NCBI RefSeq assembly: GCF_019655335.1
Contig: NZ_BPFD01000042.1
Coordinates: 1 to 41,718, forward strand
Origin: Shewanella hafniensis
Lineage (GTDB): Bacteria; Pseudomonadota; Gammaproteobacteria; Enterobacterales; Shewanellaceae
Reading direction: 5' to 3'
DNA length: 41,718 bases
Shown piece after piece: positions 25,105 through 34,600 of this stretch (positions are counted from its first letter, which is position 1; every line of letters starts with the position of its first letter). A program made the translations under genes and the position numbers. Below the pieces are notes generated by a model. It ran no database searches, was not told the DNA's origin, and saw only the letters and a list, made by a program, of their open reading frames with translations.

Positions 25105-25992
25105 ATGATTAAAAATGAATTCAATCTGCCGAGCTCAATTGGCCTCAGCAAAATTATCCCCATTGTTATTCTGTTAATCCTCTTTATTTCCTTATTTGGC
25201 AGTTGGTATACGGTTGACCAAGGTGAACGTGGCGTACTGCTGCGCAACGGTAAAGTTATCGGTACCGCAGAACCTGGGCTGGGTTTTAAAATCCCACTGA
25301 TAGACACTGTGGTGAAGATTTCGACCCAAACACACACCACCAGTTATACCTCGCTGCAAGCCTATAGCCGCGATCAACAACCTGCGACACTTAACGCATC
25401 GGTGACATTTAGCGTCCCGCCAGACCGCGTCGAAGAAGTGTATGCTAACTTCAAGAGTATCGATGCCATGGTCACGCGTTTGCTCGACAGACAAGTGCCG
25501 ACTCAGGTCGAAAATATCTTCGGTAAATACACGGCGATTTCTGTGGTACAAGAGCGGATCAAGTTCGGTATCGATGTGACCAGCGCGATCACTAACTCGA
25601 TCAAAGGTCCGGTAGAAATCAACTCAGTGCAGATTGAGAATATCGACTTTTCCAACGCCTATGAAAAATCCGTCGAAGACAGAATGCGCGCCGAAGTCGA
25701 AGTACAAACTCAACTGCAGAATCTAGAGAAAGAACGCGTCAGCGCGCAAATCGCCGTCACCCAAGCGCAAGCACAGGCCGACTCGCAATTAGCCCGCGCC
25801 AAGGCTGAAGCCGAAAGTATTCGCATTAAAGGTGATGCAGAAGCCTCTGCAATTAAGAGCCGCGCCGAAGCACTAGCGCAAAATCAAAACTTAGTTGAAT
25901 TAACTAAAGCGGAAAAGTGGGACGGTAAACTACCGACAACTATGCTACCGACAGGCACTCTGCCCTTTATCGATGTGAAAAAAGGCAACTAA
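25105..25992 (+). CDS. SPFH/band 7 (prohibitin-like) membrane protein
   Basis: The protein has 295 residues. One N-terminal membrane helix (about 13-33) is followed by YTVDQGERGVLLRNGKVIGTAEPGLGFKIPLIDTV, the band 7 opening. A long Ala/Glu/Gln-rich coiled coil (about 190-265; QAQAQADSQLARAKAEAESIRIKGDAEA) and a short hydrophobic tail ending in PFIDVKKGN complete it. Such proteins build ring or cage assemblies on the membrane and often scaffold proteases such as FtsH. It resembles HflC and prohibitins, but no HflK partner is adjacent. AAGGAA lies at a good distance from the start. Confidence 0.9.
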   Translation: MIKNEFNLPSSIGLSKIIPIVILLILFISLFGSWYTVDQGERGVLLRNGKVIGTAEPGLGFKIPLIDTVVKISTQTHTTSYTSLQAYSRDQQPATLNASVTFSVPPDRVEEVYANFKSIDAMVTRLLDRQVPTQVENIFGKYTAISVVQERIKFGIDVTSAITNSIKGPVEINSVQIENIDFSNAYEKSVEDRMRAEVEVQTQLQNLEKERVSAQIAVTQAQAQADSQLARAKAEAESIRIKGDAEASAIKSRAEALAQNQNLVELTKAEKWDGKLPTTMLPTGTLPFIDVKKGN

Positions 25993-26031
25993 GCTTAGGT
26001 TTAGCTCGAGCAAAAGCATAAATCGACAATA

Positions 26032-26067
26032 AAAAATCCCAGTGTTAGCCCTAACACTGGGATTTTT
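26032..26067. terminator. Bidirectional terminator
   Basis: AAAAATCCCAGTGTTAG (26032-26048) and its exact reverse complement (26051-26067) are separated by only two bases. The A/T ends give poly-U on both strands. It lies between the SPFH gene and the convergent efflux gene. Confidence 0.9.
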
Positions 26068-26107
26068 CGTTATTCGCTCGATAATTACTGAGCGGAATAT
26101 GAGCCGA

Positions 26108-27610
26108 TTAAGAACAGCAATCGCTGCGACGTAACCAGCTTCTTGGGATCTTCTCAAACACCACTTTCGCCATCAGCAACGCCAGCACTATGCCAGAGGT
26201 TGCCACTAACCACTGAGGTAACATTTGGTGCTGCTCACCAATCTGCGGCATCACCACAAAGCCAAAACTATCCACCAGATAATTGACCAATATGCCCGCA
26301 ACTAAGGCCACGCCAATCACGCCGCCCAAGTATCCCCACAACGCACGTTTGCCTAACTCTTTAGCCACCACACCTAAGGTGGCGATATTAGTCGCAGGGC
26401 CCGCCATCATAAACACTAAAACGGCGCCCGGTGACACACCCGCCAGCAATAGTCCGGCAGCAATCGGTGTCGATGCCGTCGCGCAGATATACATAGGCAC
26501 AGAGACCAACACCATGACTAACATGGCTAAGATACCGTTGCCCCATTGTGCTAAAAAGTCTGCAGGGACATAGGTTTGCACCAGTGCTGCGAAGAATAAA
26601 CCCACCAGCAGCCACAAGGTAGTGTCACGCACTAAATCCGTTGCCGCATATTTAAGACCAATACCTACGCGGCTTAATACAGATTGCGACTTTAACTCAG
26701 TCGCCATATCTTGAGTCGAGGCGCAGCAGCTATCCACTTCACCTTGTGCTTGAGGAGCATGAGCACTGTGATCATGTGTTCCAGACTCGGCCTTGTTGGA
26801 AGTGCCGCAACAGGCGCCCTTTTTGACCACAAGGATTTTTTCAGGGGTAGCAGGTACGGATTCCGCTGTTTTACTGGCGCAGCATGAAGCTGTTTTCTCA
26901 GCTTTTATCACGCAGTCATTCGCAACACTGCCGCCATGAGCCGTCATTAAGCTAGGCGCAGCAGCCATAGGCGTCATTTTGATCGCACTCTTAGGCTCAG
27001 TCTTCTGCTCACTCTCAGCTGGACTTTCAGTGCTGCAGCAGGATGAGGCCGCGTTAATAGGCGCTAAAGTGGGCTCTTTAGTTGATGAGCAACAGCTTTT
27101 AACCGGTTCAGCTTTAACAGCTTGGGGCTGAGTCGCCGATTTCGACGCACAGCATGCAGCCACTGGCGCTTCGCTTGCTGGCTTGGACTCGGATTTAACC
27201 GCAAGCTTGCCATCATCGTCATCACGCCCAACAAGTAAGCCAGCCACAATCGCACTGGTAATCGCTGCAATCGGTCTGACAATCGCCATAAAGGGGCCGA
27301 GTAACACGTAGGAAACGGTGATTGAATCGACGCCCGTTTCTGGCGTCGACACTAAAAAGGAGGTCGTTGCTGCTTTAGAGGCACCAGAACGGCGTAACCC
27401 TACCGCCGCAGGAATCACGCCACACGAACACAAAGGTAAAGGTGCACCGAGCAGCGCCGCCTTCACTACCGTTTTAACACCATGACCGCCGAGCTGCTTT
27501 TGCATCCACACCATTGGTACGAATACTTTTAATAGCCCAGCCAAGATCAGGCCCAATAACAACCAAGGCGCCGAGTCTAAAAACAGATCAATAAAATTCT
27601 TCAGTAACAT
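26108..27610 (-). CDS. SO_0444-family Cu/Zn efflux permease
   Basis: The protein has 500 residues of the DUF318/permease superfamily. The first membrane block (about 1-128) contains PLPLCSCGVIPAAVGLRRSGASKAATTSF, with a CSC at 61-63. A long soluble loop (about 130-305) carries six CC pairs at 153, 173, 191, 243, 267 and 295, each in a Ser/Ala/Lys-rich setting, plus an HDHSAH stretch. A second membrane block follows (about 325-485). A seventh CC pair lies at 498-499. The family is described as copper/zinc efflux in Shewanella. The Cys/His loop is suited to collecting metal. It starts two bases after the stop of the ZntR-like regulator, so both form one operon. Confidence 0.92.
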   Translation of the reverse strand: MLLKNFIDLFLDSAPWLLLGLILAGLLKVFVPMVWMQKQLGGHGVKTVVKAALLGAPLPLCSCGVIPAAVGLRRSGASKAATTSFLVSTPETGVDSITVSYVLLGPFMAIVRPIAAITSAIVAGLLVGRDDDDGKLAVKSESKPASEAPVAACCASKSATQPQAVKAEPVKSCCSSTKEPTLAPINAASSCCSTESPAESEQKTEPKSAIKMTPMAAAPSLMTAHGGSVANDCVIKAEKTASCCASKTAESVPATPEKILVVKKGACCGTSNKAESGTHDHSAHAPQAQGEVDSCCASTQDMATELKSQSVLSRVGIGLKYAATDLVRDTTLWLLVGLFFAALVQTYVPADFLAQWGNGILAMLVMVLVSVPMYICATASTPIAAGLLLAGVSPGAVLVFMMAGPATNIATLGVVAKELGKRALWGYLGGVIGVALVAGILVNYLVDSFGFVVMPQIGEQHQMLPQWLVATSGIVLALLMAKVVFEKIPRSWLRRSDCCS

Positions 27611-27612
27611 AA

Positions 27613-28143
27613 TTAATTCCCTGACTCATCATGGATTATTTTGCCGTGAGTATGCTGGTGCGACTCATGTTGATGTGCTTTGTGCTGATGCGTTTCGTGC
27701 TGATTTCCATCATGAGAATGATGCTCCACACGTACCCGCTCAGTACTGGATTCCAACGCCTCTAAAATCGAGCAATGTTCAGCGCTGCGCGGTCCGCCAC
27801 AACAGGCATCGGACAGACTTTGTAAACTGATTTGAAAATGATTCAGCTCGGCGATTTTGGCCTGCACTTGGGCCAATTTAATATCAACCATACCTTTCAC
27901 ATCGGCGCAGACGCGATTAGATTTATCGAGTTCGATTGAAAGCAATTCACTGATTTCATTGAGGGTAAAACCTACAGCTTTAGCCCGTAAGATAAAACGC
28001 AGTCGCGCGGCATCGGCCTCGGTATACACTCGATAGCCAGACTCGGTACGGCTCGACGGCGCGAGCAGACCGTGCTTCTCGTAGAATCTTAACGTGTCGG
28101 CTTTCACCTCACATAAATCCGCCAATTCACCAATACGATACAT
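27613..28143 (-). CDS. MerR-family regulator, ZntR-like, with His-rich tail
   Basis: The protein has 176 residues. An N-terminal MerR winged helix (YRIGELADLCEVKADTLRFYEKHGLL, TESGYRVYTEADAARLRFI) precedes the dimerisation helix. The zinc-site residues follow: a Cys in RVCADVKGM and the loop DACCGGPRSAEHCSILEALE. That loop matches the ZntR pattern closely. The C-terminus adds ~40 residues packed with His (HHSHDGNQHETHQHKAHQH...), not found in E. coli ZntR. In its metal-free state it should repress, and with zinc (or a related metal) activate, the promoter at 28211-28241 that drives itself and the efflux gene. Confidence 0.93.
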   Translation of the reverse strand: MYRIGELADLCEVKADTLRFYEKHGLLAPSSRTESGYRVYTEADAARLRFILRAKAVGFTLNEISELLSIELDKSNRVCADVKGMVDIKLAQVQAKIAELNHFQISLQSLSDACCGGPRSAEHCSILEALESSTERVRVEHHSHDGNQHETHQHKAHQHESHQHTHGKIIHDESGN

Positions 28144-28210
28144 GTCTTCATCCTTTACGAAATCGCGCCCAACTCAGGGAGAATTTCCAGCATACAACTC
28201 AATAATGCGA

Positions 28211-28241
28211 GTATAAACCTTGGAGCCTACTCCAAGGTCAA
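28211..28241 (-). promoter_or_regulatory. MerR-type promoter with operator in a 19-bp spacer
   Basis: Read on the minus strand, -35 TTGACC (28241-28236) and -10 TTATAC (28216-28211) are separated by 19 bases, the overlong spacer typical of MerR-activated promoters. The perfect dyad ACCTTGGAG (28217-28225) and CTCCAAGGT (28230-28238) fills the spacer. Transcription would start about 60 bases before the regulator gene. Confidence 0.9.
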
Positions 28242-28418
28242 GAGGTAATTTTAACTTTACTGAAAGCCAACACGGCAATGCCGCTTTGTTCTGATATGAA
28301 TATTGTGAAATCACGCAGAAAAAACACCCGTAAATGCAGTTTTACGATAGAATACGCGCGCCGTGATGAAGGGATTAAAAGTTAGCTAATAAAGTAAAAA
28401 TAGGACCAAGGGACTTTT

Positions 28419-28454
28419 GGAAAGCAGTGCCGCGCTAAGGCTGTTCTGTTTTCC
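28419..28454 (+). promoter_or_regulatory. Structured leader upstream of purH
   Basis: The intergenic stretch 28242-28495 has no gene. Within it, GGAAAGCAG (28419-28427) can pair with CTGTTTTCC (28446-28454) through nine pairs including one G-U. An inner GCC/GGC step is also possible. The hairpin ends 41 bases before the purH start. I found no PurR-box match. The purH start has no good Shine-Dalgarno sequence (nearest GGA is 12 bases away). Confidence 0.4.
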
Positions 28455-28495
28455 GAAAGATCCTTGAAACTAAAATAACTGGACCCTGTACCCAA

Positions 28496-30094
28496 ATGAC
28501 TGCTGCAAATAATGCCAGACCCATTCGTCGCGCGCTGTTAAGCGTTTCAGATAAAACCGGAATTCTCGAGTTCGCCAAAGCACTTCACGCCCAAGGTGTG
28601 GAGCTGTTATCAACAGGCGGCACCGCTCGCCTGTTAGCGGATAACGGCGTACCTGTTATCGAAGTATCTGATTACACAGGACACCCTGAGATCATGGACG
28701 GTCGTGTTAAGACGCTGCACCCTAAAGTGCACGGCGGCATTTTGGCGCGCCGTGGGCTTGATGAAAGCGTTATGGCCGACAACAATATCAATGCCATCGA
28801 TCTGGTTGCGGTTAACCTTTATCCTTTCGCTGAAACCGTAGCTAAAGCCGGTTGTACCTTAGAAGACGCTATCGAAAATATCGATATTGGCGGCCCAACT
28901 ATGGTGCGCGCAGCGGCAAAAAACCACAAAGACGTCACCATAGTCGTTAATGCCGCCGATTACTCACGCGTACTGGCAGAAATGACGGCTAACAATGGCA
29001 GCACGACCCATGCGACCCGTTTCGACTTAGCGATTGCAGCCTTTGAGCACACTGCGGGTTACGATGGCATGATCGCCAACTACTTCGGTACTATGGTTCC
29101 TGCACACAGCACGGACGAATGCTTTGCTGATTCTAAGTTCCCACGCACCTTCAACACCCAATTAGTGAAGAAACAAGACTTACGCTATGGCGAAAACAGC
29201 CATCAAGCGGCGGCTTTCTATGTTGATACTAAAATTGATGAAGCTTCTGTGGCTACCGCGATTCAGTTGCAAGGCAAAGCCTTGTCTTACAACAACATTG
29301 CCGATACCGACGCAGCACTTGAATGCGTTAAAGAATTTAGCGAACCTGCCTGTGTTATCGTTAAACACGCTAACCCCTGTGGCGTGGCCTTAGGTAAAGA
29401 CTTACTCGATGCCTATAACCGCGCCTATCAAACTGACCCAACCTCAGCCTTCGGCGGCATTATCGCCTTCAACGGCGAATTAGATGCCGCGACGGCCAGC
29501 GCCATTGTTGAGCGTCAATTCGTTGAAGTGATTATCGCCCCAAGCGTCAGCCAAGCGGCGCGCGATGTGGTGGCGAAAAAGACCAACGTGCGTTTATTGG
29601 AATGTGGTCAGTGGAACACTAAAACCCAAACCTTAGACTACAAACGCGTTAACGGCGGCTTGTTAGTACAAGATCGCGACCAAGGCATGGTCGGCTTAGA
29701 AGACATCAAAGTGGTTTCTAAACGTCAACCCACTGCAAGCGAACTGAAAGACTTAATGTTCTGCTGGAAAGTGGCGAAATTCGTTAAATCTAACGCCATC
29801 GTTTATGCCAAAGACGGCATGACTATCGGTGTCGGCGCAGGCCAAATGAGCCGCGTTTACAGCGCTAAAATCGCTGGCATCAAGGCCGCCGATGAAGGCT
29901 TAGAAGTGGTCAACTCTGTCATGGCATCCGATGCGTTCTTCCCCTTCCGTGACGGTATCGATGCCGCAGCGGCTGCGGGCATTAGCTGTATCATCCAACC
30001 GGGTGGCTCAATGCGCGATGCAGAAATCATCGCCGCAGCAGACGAGCACGGCATGGCCATGGTGATGACGGGCATGCGCCACTTCCGTCACTAA
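28496..30094 (+). CDS. purH: Bifunctional AICAR transformylase/IMP cyclohydrolase
   Basis: The protein has 532 residues, the usual length. The N-terminal MGS-like cyclohydrolase domain shows [31 protein letters not shown] and [17 protein letters not shown]. The AICAR transformylase domain shows [28 protein letters not shown] (the conserved Lys-His) and the C-terminal [14 protein letters not shown]. It catalyses the last two steps of IMP synthesis in the cytoplasm. purD follows after its own terminator, 130 bases on, in the same order as enteric purHD. The start is the ATG at 28496. Confidence 0.98.
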   Translation: MTAANNARPIRRALLSVSDKTGILEFAKALHAQGVELLSTGGTARLLADNGVPVIEVSDYTGHPEIMDGRVKTLHPKVHGGILARRGLDESVMADNNINAIDLVAVNLYPFAETVAKAGCTLEDAIENIDIGGPTMVRAAAKNHKDVTIVVNAADYSRVLAEMTANNGSTTHATRFDLAIAAFEHTAGYDGMIANYFGTMVPAHSTDECFADSKFPRTFNTQLVKKQDLRYGENSHQAAAFYVDTKIDEASVATAIQLQGKALSYNNIADTDAALECVKEFSEPACVIVKHANPCGVALGKDLLDAYNRAYQTDPTSAFGGIIAFNGELDAATASAIVERQFVEVIIAPSVSQAARDVVAKKTNVRLLECGQWNTKTQTLDYKRVNGGLLVQDRDQGMVGLEDIKVVSKRQPTASELKDLMFCWKVAKFVKSNAIVYAKDGMTIGVGAGQMSRVYSAKIAGIKAADEGLEVVNSVMASDAFFPFRDGIDAAAAAGISCIIQPGGSMRDAEIIAAADEHGMAMVMTGMRHFRH

Positions 30095-30103
30095 TCGCCA
30101 CTC

Positions 30104-30139
30104 AGCAGCCAGCACTCTATCAGTACTGGCTGCTTTTTT
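30104..30139 (+). terminator. Terminator between purH and purD
   Basis: AGCAGCCAG (30104-30112) and CTGGCTGCT (30126-30134) are followed by a T-run. Its position inside the purH-purD unit suggests partial termination or an independent purD promoter. Confidence 0.8.
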
Positions 30140-30224
30140 GTTTTACCACTCTTTGTTTTACCGCACTCTGGTTTCGACCACAGTGTGCCTACACAGAATA
30201 TAAAACTCTAAGGGATGACTTAAC

Positions 30225-31523
30225 ATGAAAGTATTAGTTATTGGTGGCGGCGGTCGCGAACATGCCCTAGCGTGGAAAGCTGCCCAATCGGCTCAAGTTG
30301 ACACTGTCTATGTTGCCCCAGGCAATGCGGGCACAGCCCTAGAACCTAATGTTGAAAATCTGGCGATCAGCGCCACCGACATTCCCGCTCTGCTCGATTT
30401 TGCAAAAACCAACAAAATTGAACTGACCATAGTTGGCCCAGAGGCGCCATTAGTGATGGGCGTAGTTGATGCATTCAATGCCGCAGGTTTACCGATTTTT
30501 GGCCCAACGAAGGCGGCAGCCCAGCTCGAAGGTTCAAAAGCCTTCACTAAGGACTTTTTAGCCCGTCACAATATTCCCACTGCAGGTTACAAAAACTGCA
30601 CTGAAATCAGCGACGCTAAAGCCTTCGTGCGTGAATTAACGGCCACAACAGGTTATCCAGTTGTCATTAAAGCCGACGGTTTAGCCGCAGGTAAAGGCGT
30701 AATTATCGCGCAAGACCAAGCGCAGGCCGATGCGGCGATTGATGACATGCTCGCAGGCAACAAGTTTGGCAATGCGGGTTCACGCGTGGTCATTGAAGAA
30801 TTCCTGAAAGGCGAAGAAGCCAGCTTCATCGTCATGGTCGATGGCAAAAACATTCTGCCAATGGCGACCAGCCAAGATCATAAAGCCCGCGATAACGGCG
30901 ACTATGGTCCAAACACGGGTGGTATGGGCGCTTACTCGCCAGCACCTGTCGTGACTCAAGCGGTACACGATTGGACTGTGGCAAACGTAATTCGCCCAAC
31001 GGTTGATGGCATGGCCGCAGAAGGCAATGTCTACACAGGCTTTTTGTATGCGGGCTTGATGATTTCTCCCGATGGCAGTGCCAAAGTGCTCGAATACAAC
31101 TGCCGCTTTGGCGATCCAGAAACTCAGCCCATCATGATGCGGTTAAAGTCTGACTTAGTGGAACTCTGTTTAGCCGCCACCCGTGGCGAGTTAGATAAAG
31201 TGACAGCTGAATACGACGAGCGCGCCGCAGTGGGCGTGGTATTAGCCGCTGGCGGTTATCCAGATGAGTATCGCAAGTTTGATGTGATTGACGGTCTCAG
31301 CCTTGGTGATAACGACGGTAAAGTGTTCCATGCTGGCACAGAGATGAAAGACGGCCACGTAGTCACCAACGGCGGGCGCGTACTCTGCGCCACTGCACTG
31401 GGTAACACAGTCACCGAAGCGCAAAAAGCGGCTTATAAATTGGTTGATGAAATCCACTGGGATGATGTGTATTTCCGTACCGATATTGGCTACCGCGCGA
31501 TTGCACGCGAACAGCAAGACTAA
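30225..31523 (+). CDS. purD: Phosphoribosylamine-glycine ligase (GARS)
   Basis: The protein has 432 residues. The N-terminal MKVLVIGGGGREHALAWK segment is the GARS signature. An ATP-grasp domain follows (VVIKADGLAAGKGVIIA, VVIEEFLKGEEASFIVMVDG, NTGGMGAYSPAP) with the ligand segment LEYNCRFGDPETQ near residue 290. The C-terminal GARS domain completes the protein. It makes glycinamide ribonucleotide early in purine synthesis. AAGGGA upstream of the ATG is the ribosome site. A strong hairpin ends the transcript. Confidence 0.98.
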   Translation: MKVLVIGGGGREHALAWKAAQSAQVDTVYVAPGNAGTALEPNVENLAISATDIPALLDFAKTNKIELTIVGPEAPLVMGVVDAFNAAGLPIFGPTKAAAQLEGSKAFTKDFLARHNIPTAGYKNCTEISDAKAFVRELTATTGYPVVIKADGLAAGKGVIIAQDQAQADAAIDDMLAGNKFGNAGSRVVIEEFLKGEEASFIVMVDGKNILPMATSQDHKARDNGDYGPNTGGMGAYSPAPVVTQAVHDWTVANVIRPTVDGMAAEGNVYTGFLYAGLMISPDGSAKVLEYNCRFGDPETQPIMMRLKSDLVELCLAATRGELDKVTAEYDERAAVGVVLAAGGYPDEYRKFDVIDGLSLGDNDGKVFHAGTEMKDGHVVTNGGRVLCATALGNTVTEAQKAAYKLVDEIHWDDVYFRTDIGYRAIAREQQD

Positions 31524-31537
31524 TTGCTAGGCGCGTT

Positions 31538-31565
31538 AAAAAACCGGCCTGAAGCCGGTTTTTTG
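31538..31565 (+). terminator. Rho-independent terminator after purD
   Basis: AACCGGC (31542-31548) and GCCGGTT (31554-31560) are flanked by A- and T-runs. Confidence 0.9.
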
Positions 31566-31699
31566 TGCCTGAATTTTGACAAGCGTCAAATATAACATCA
31601 TGATTTAAAATAAAAATACATAATTAATTCTATTGAAAATTAGAGCAACGAGATACAATGTCAACCAAATGTTAAATACCTAAATATCAAGGACTCCCC

Positions 31700-34600
31700 A
31701 TGAGGATTAGACTGCTGTGCGCCTCCATCGCCATACTGCTTAGCGGATGTGGTGGCTCAGAAGATGCTGGCACGAGCACACCACCGACTCAGCCGCCAGT
31801 CCAACCTCCCGCACCGGTGCAATACATTGCTAATAGTGTGTCAGTAAATGGCGGAGCCTTAGATCCAAGTAGTCAAAAAGTGGAGTCGGGTAAAAGCGCT
31901 ATTTTTAGCGTTACTGCCGATACTGGCTTTACGCTTGAGGTCATTACAGGCTGTGGTGGCACGCTCAATGCGCTAACTTACACCACTGCGGCCATGACGG
32001 CAGATTGCACTATCACACCGACATTCATTACTAACGCCGAAAATGCCATTAAGCACCAAGACCACAGGCTTGCCAGTGCGAGTGAGTTAATTGATTTCAG
32101 CATCGCCGAACTCGCTAATATCGACATCGAACGTAAAGCCCAGATAAATCAGCTATATCAAGGTGTCGGTAGCAGCATCTCTTGGCATCCGACCCACGAC
32201 TCAATTACCTTTTCGAGCTTTATGCCGGAGAACACTTTTACTGTCTTGCCATCGAATGTCGATGGCAGTGGTGCAAGCGCGGTTCGCGGCTTAGTGATGG
32301 CGGGCGAGCAACAAGGGCAAAGATATGCTGCCATGGGAGGAAATCTCTTTTCCGTCAACACTTCTGCTCAAACCGATACTTTGCTGAAAAATCTTTTGGG
32401 CTGGTTGACCAAAGGCGCCGATAAAACCGACGGCCTCAACATAGTCACCACCCAAATGCCGAGCAAAGCCGACAGTTGGTATTTTCCCCATAACGAAGGT
32501 ATTCGAACTTGGCTTGCAAACAACTACCCCGCTGCCCATAACATTAATGCGGCAAACACTTGTGACTACAGCGAGCTAAGCAACTGTATCGATACACTTA
32601 AGCCCGATGTGATAGTGATAAGTGACATAGACCGTCAGTCCTTGGGTTTTGCCGGCATTAAAGCTGCTATCGCTAAGGCCAAAGCAGCGGGTATTCCCTT
32701 GTTGCTCTCAAACTACTGGCGCAATCAAAGCCCAATGCTATCGCCGCTTTACCTTGAAATGGGGCTTTCAACCTCAGGTAATTACTGGTCAAAGCTCAAT
32801 GCCAACGACCTCAATGTGACTGATATTTTGGCCGAAGATACAGCTCTGACCAAGGTAAATAATCTACTCGGCAAGCTCAATGAAGCAAGCTTCGATACCT
32901 CAGTGCTTAACGACTGCACAGGCAATTATCTCAGCTGCAATGCTGCCGCCTTTGTTGAGTCATTCAAGGCAGGAGCCGATTGGTATAGAGCCAATGCCGA
33001 AACCTTAGATAACAACGCAATTGATGTGTTTACCAAGGCAGACTTCTCCTTGATGAAGGCTGGACTGTTACTCGCCGATAAATATCGCAGTGAGATTGAC
33101 TACCCCATAGCCTACAGCGAGTTCGCTCAATGGCAGCGGGCACTATTTGCCGATTGGACCGTAAGCTATGCTCGCGCCCATAACTTAGCCCAGCCTGATT
33201 TGGGTGAATATGTCACCGACAGAGCCAACCTTAGCAAGGGCAGTAATGCACACTACGTTTATCCTGTAACGGTTTCAGAGCGTAAAATCATTAGCGTGCC
33301 CTATGCAGGCCAATGGACGACCACGGGCTGGTATGCACTGCCAGGTCAAACCATCAAACTCACTCGTCTCGATAGCAGCGCTACGAATGTGGAGATCAAA
33401 CTCAACTACCATAGACGCAATACTAACCGTGCCTATGAGCAGAAAATCTACCGCGGCCCCTTGGAACTGGCCCAGCAACGCCTGCGCTTAGCACAAGGGC
33501 AAAGTATTGAGTTTTCCTCACCCTACGGCGGGCCGATTTATCTATACATCAATGGTGAGGCTTCGGGTGGTAATGGCGCGTTAAGTGTTGATGTCAATGC
33601 TGAGCATGTGGCAAAACATCCGACCATTATGGATTTCTCCAATCAGGTTGAAATCGCAGCCTTTAACGATCGCATTCAAAATACTGAATTACCCCATGTG
33701 GACTTGCGCACCGATGGCGCTGAGCAGCATCTGCGTCGCGACCGCTTTTTAAACGCCATCGGCGGCAATGTGCCCGATGTCAACGCGCTACTCAAAAGTA
33801 TTGTCGATGACCATATCAATAGCGTTTATACCTTAGCTGGCCTTAAGATCCAAGGTAAGAGTTTAACTGAGTCATTACCCGCCGATGTGCTCGCCGCCTG
33901 TAAAGGACTGTTTGGCAACGACTGTATAGACAATAATCTGCATACCCGCACTATTATTCAACACGCTAACTATGATCAAAATGCCCACTGCGGCGCCGGT
34001 TGTAGCGGTAACCCATGGGATGCGGCATGGAATATCGACCCAACGGGTTGGGGCGATAACCATGAGTTAGGCCACAATCTGCAAACTAACCGCCTCAATG
34101 TGCAATATGCCACTGCGGCTAATAGCGACAACTGGACAGGCTATGCCAGCCGCGCCGGAGAAAACTCCAATAACATCTTCCCCTATGTGGTGAAGTGGAA
34201 AACTCATTATCTGCGCGATAATAATACCGATACGGTTACTGATGGCCACATGAACCATAAAGATCTCTTCTATGTGTTTATGTCCGATGCTGCGGGCACA
34301 ACAAATACCAGCAGTAAGCGCGTGGTGTTTGGCGCTAACTGTAAAGTGCTCGATGCAGGTGAAGACAGATACACAGCGCCTTGGGCCAGCAATGCATATG
34401 CTGTGCATAACGGCTATCGCATGTCGTTTTATATCCAAATGGCACTAAAGGCCCACGGCATGATGCTGAGCGATGGCACCATGCTGAACAATGGCTTTAA
34501 TCTCTTTACCTTGCTGTATCAACACAGTCGTATTTTTGGCAAATATGCCAATAACGCCAGTGATTGGGAAGCGAACCGCAGCAAACTGGGCTTTGACCAA

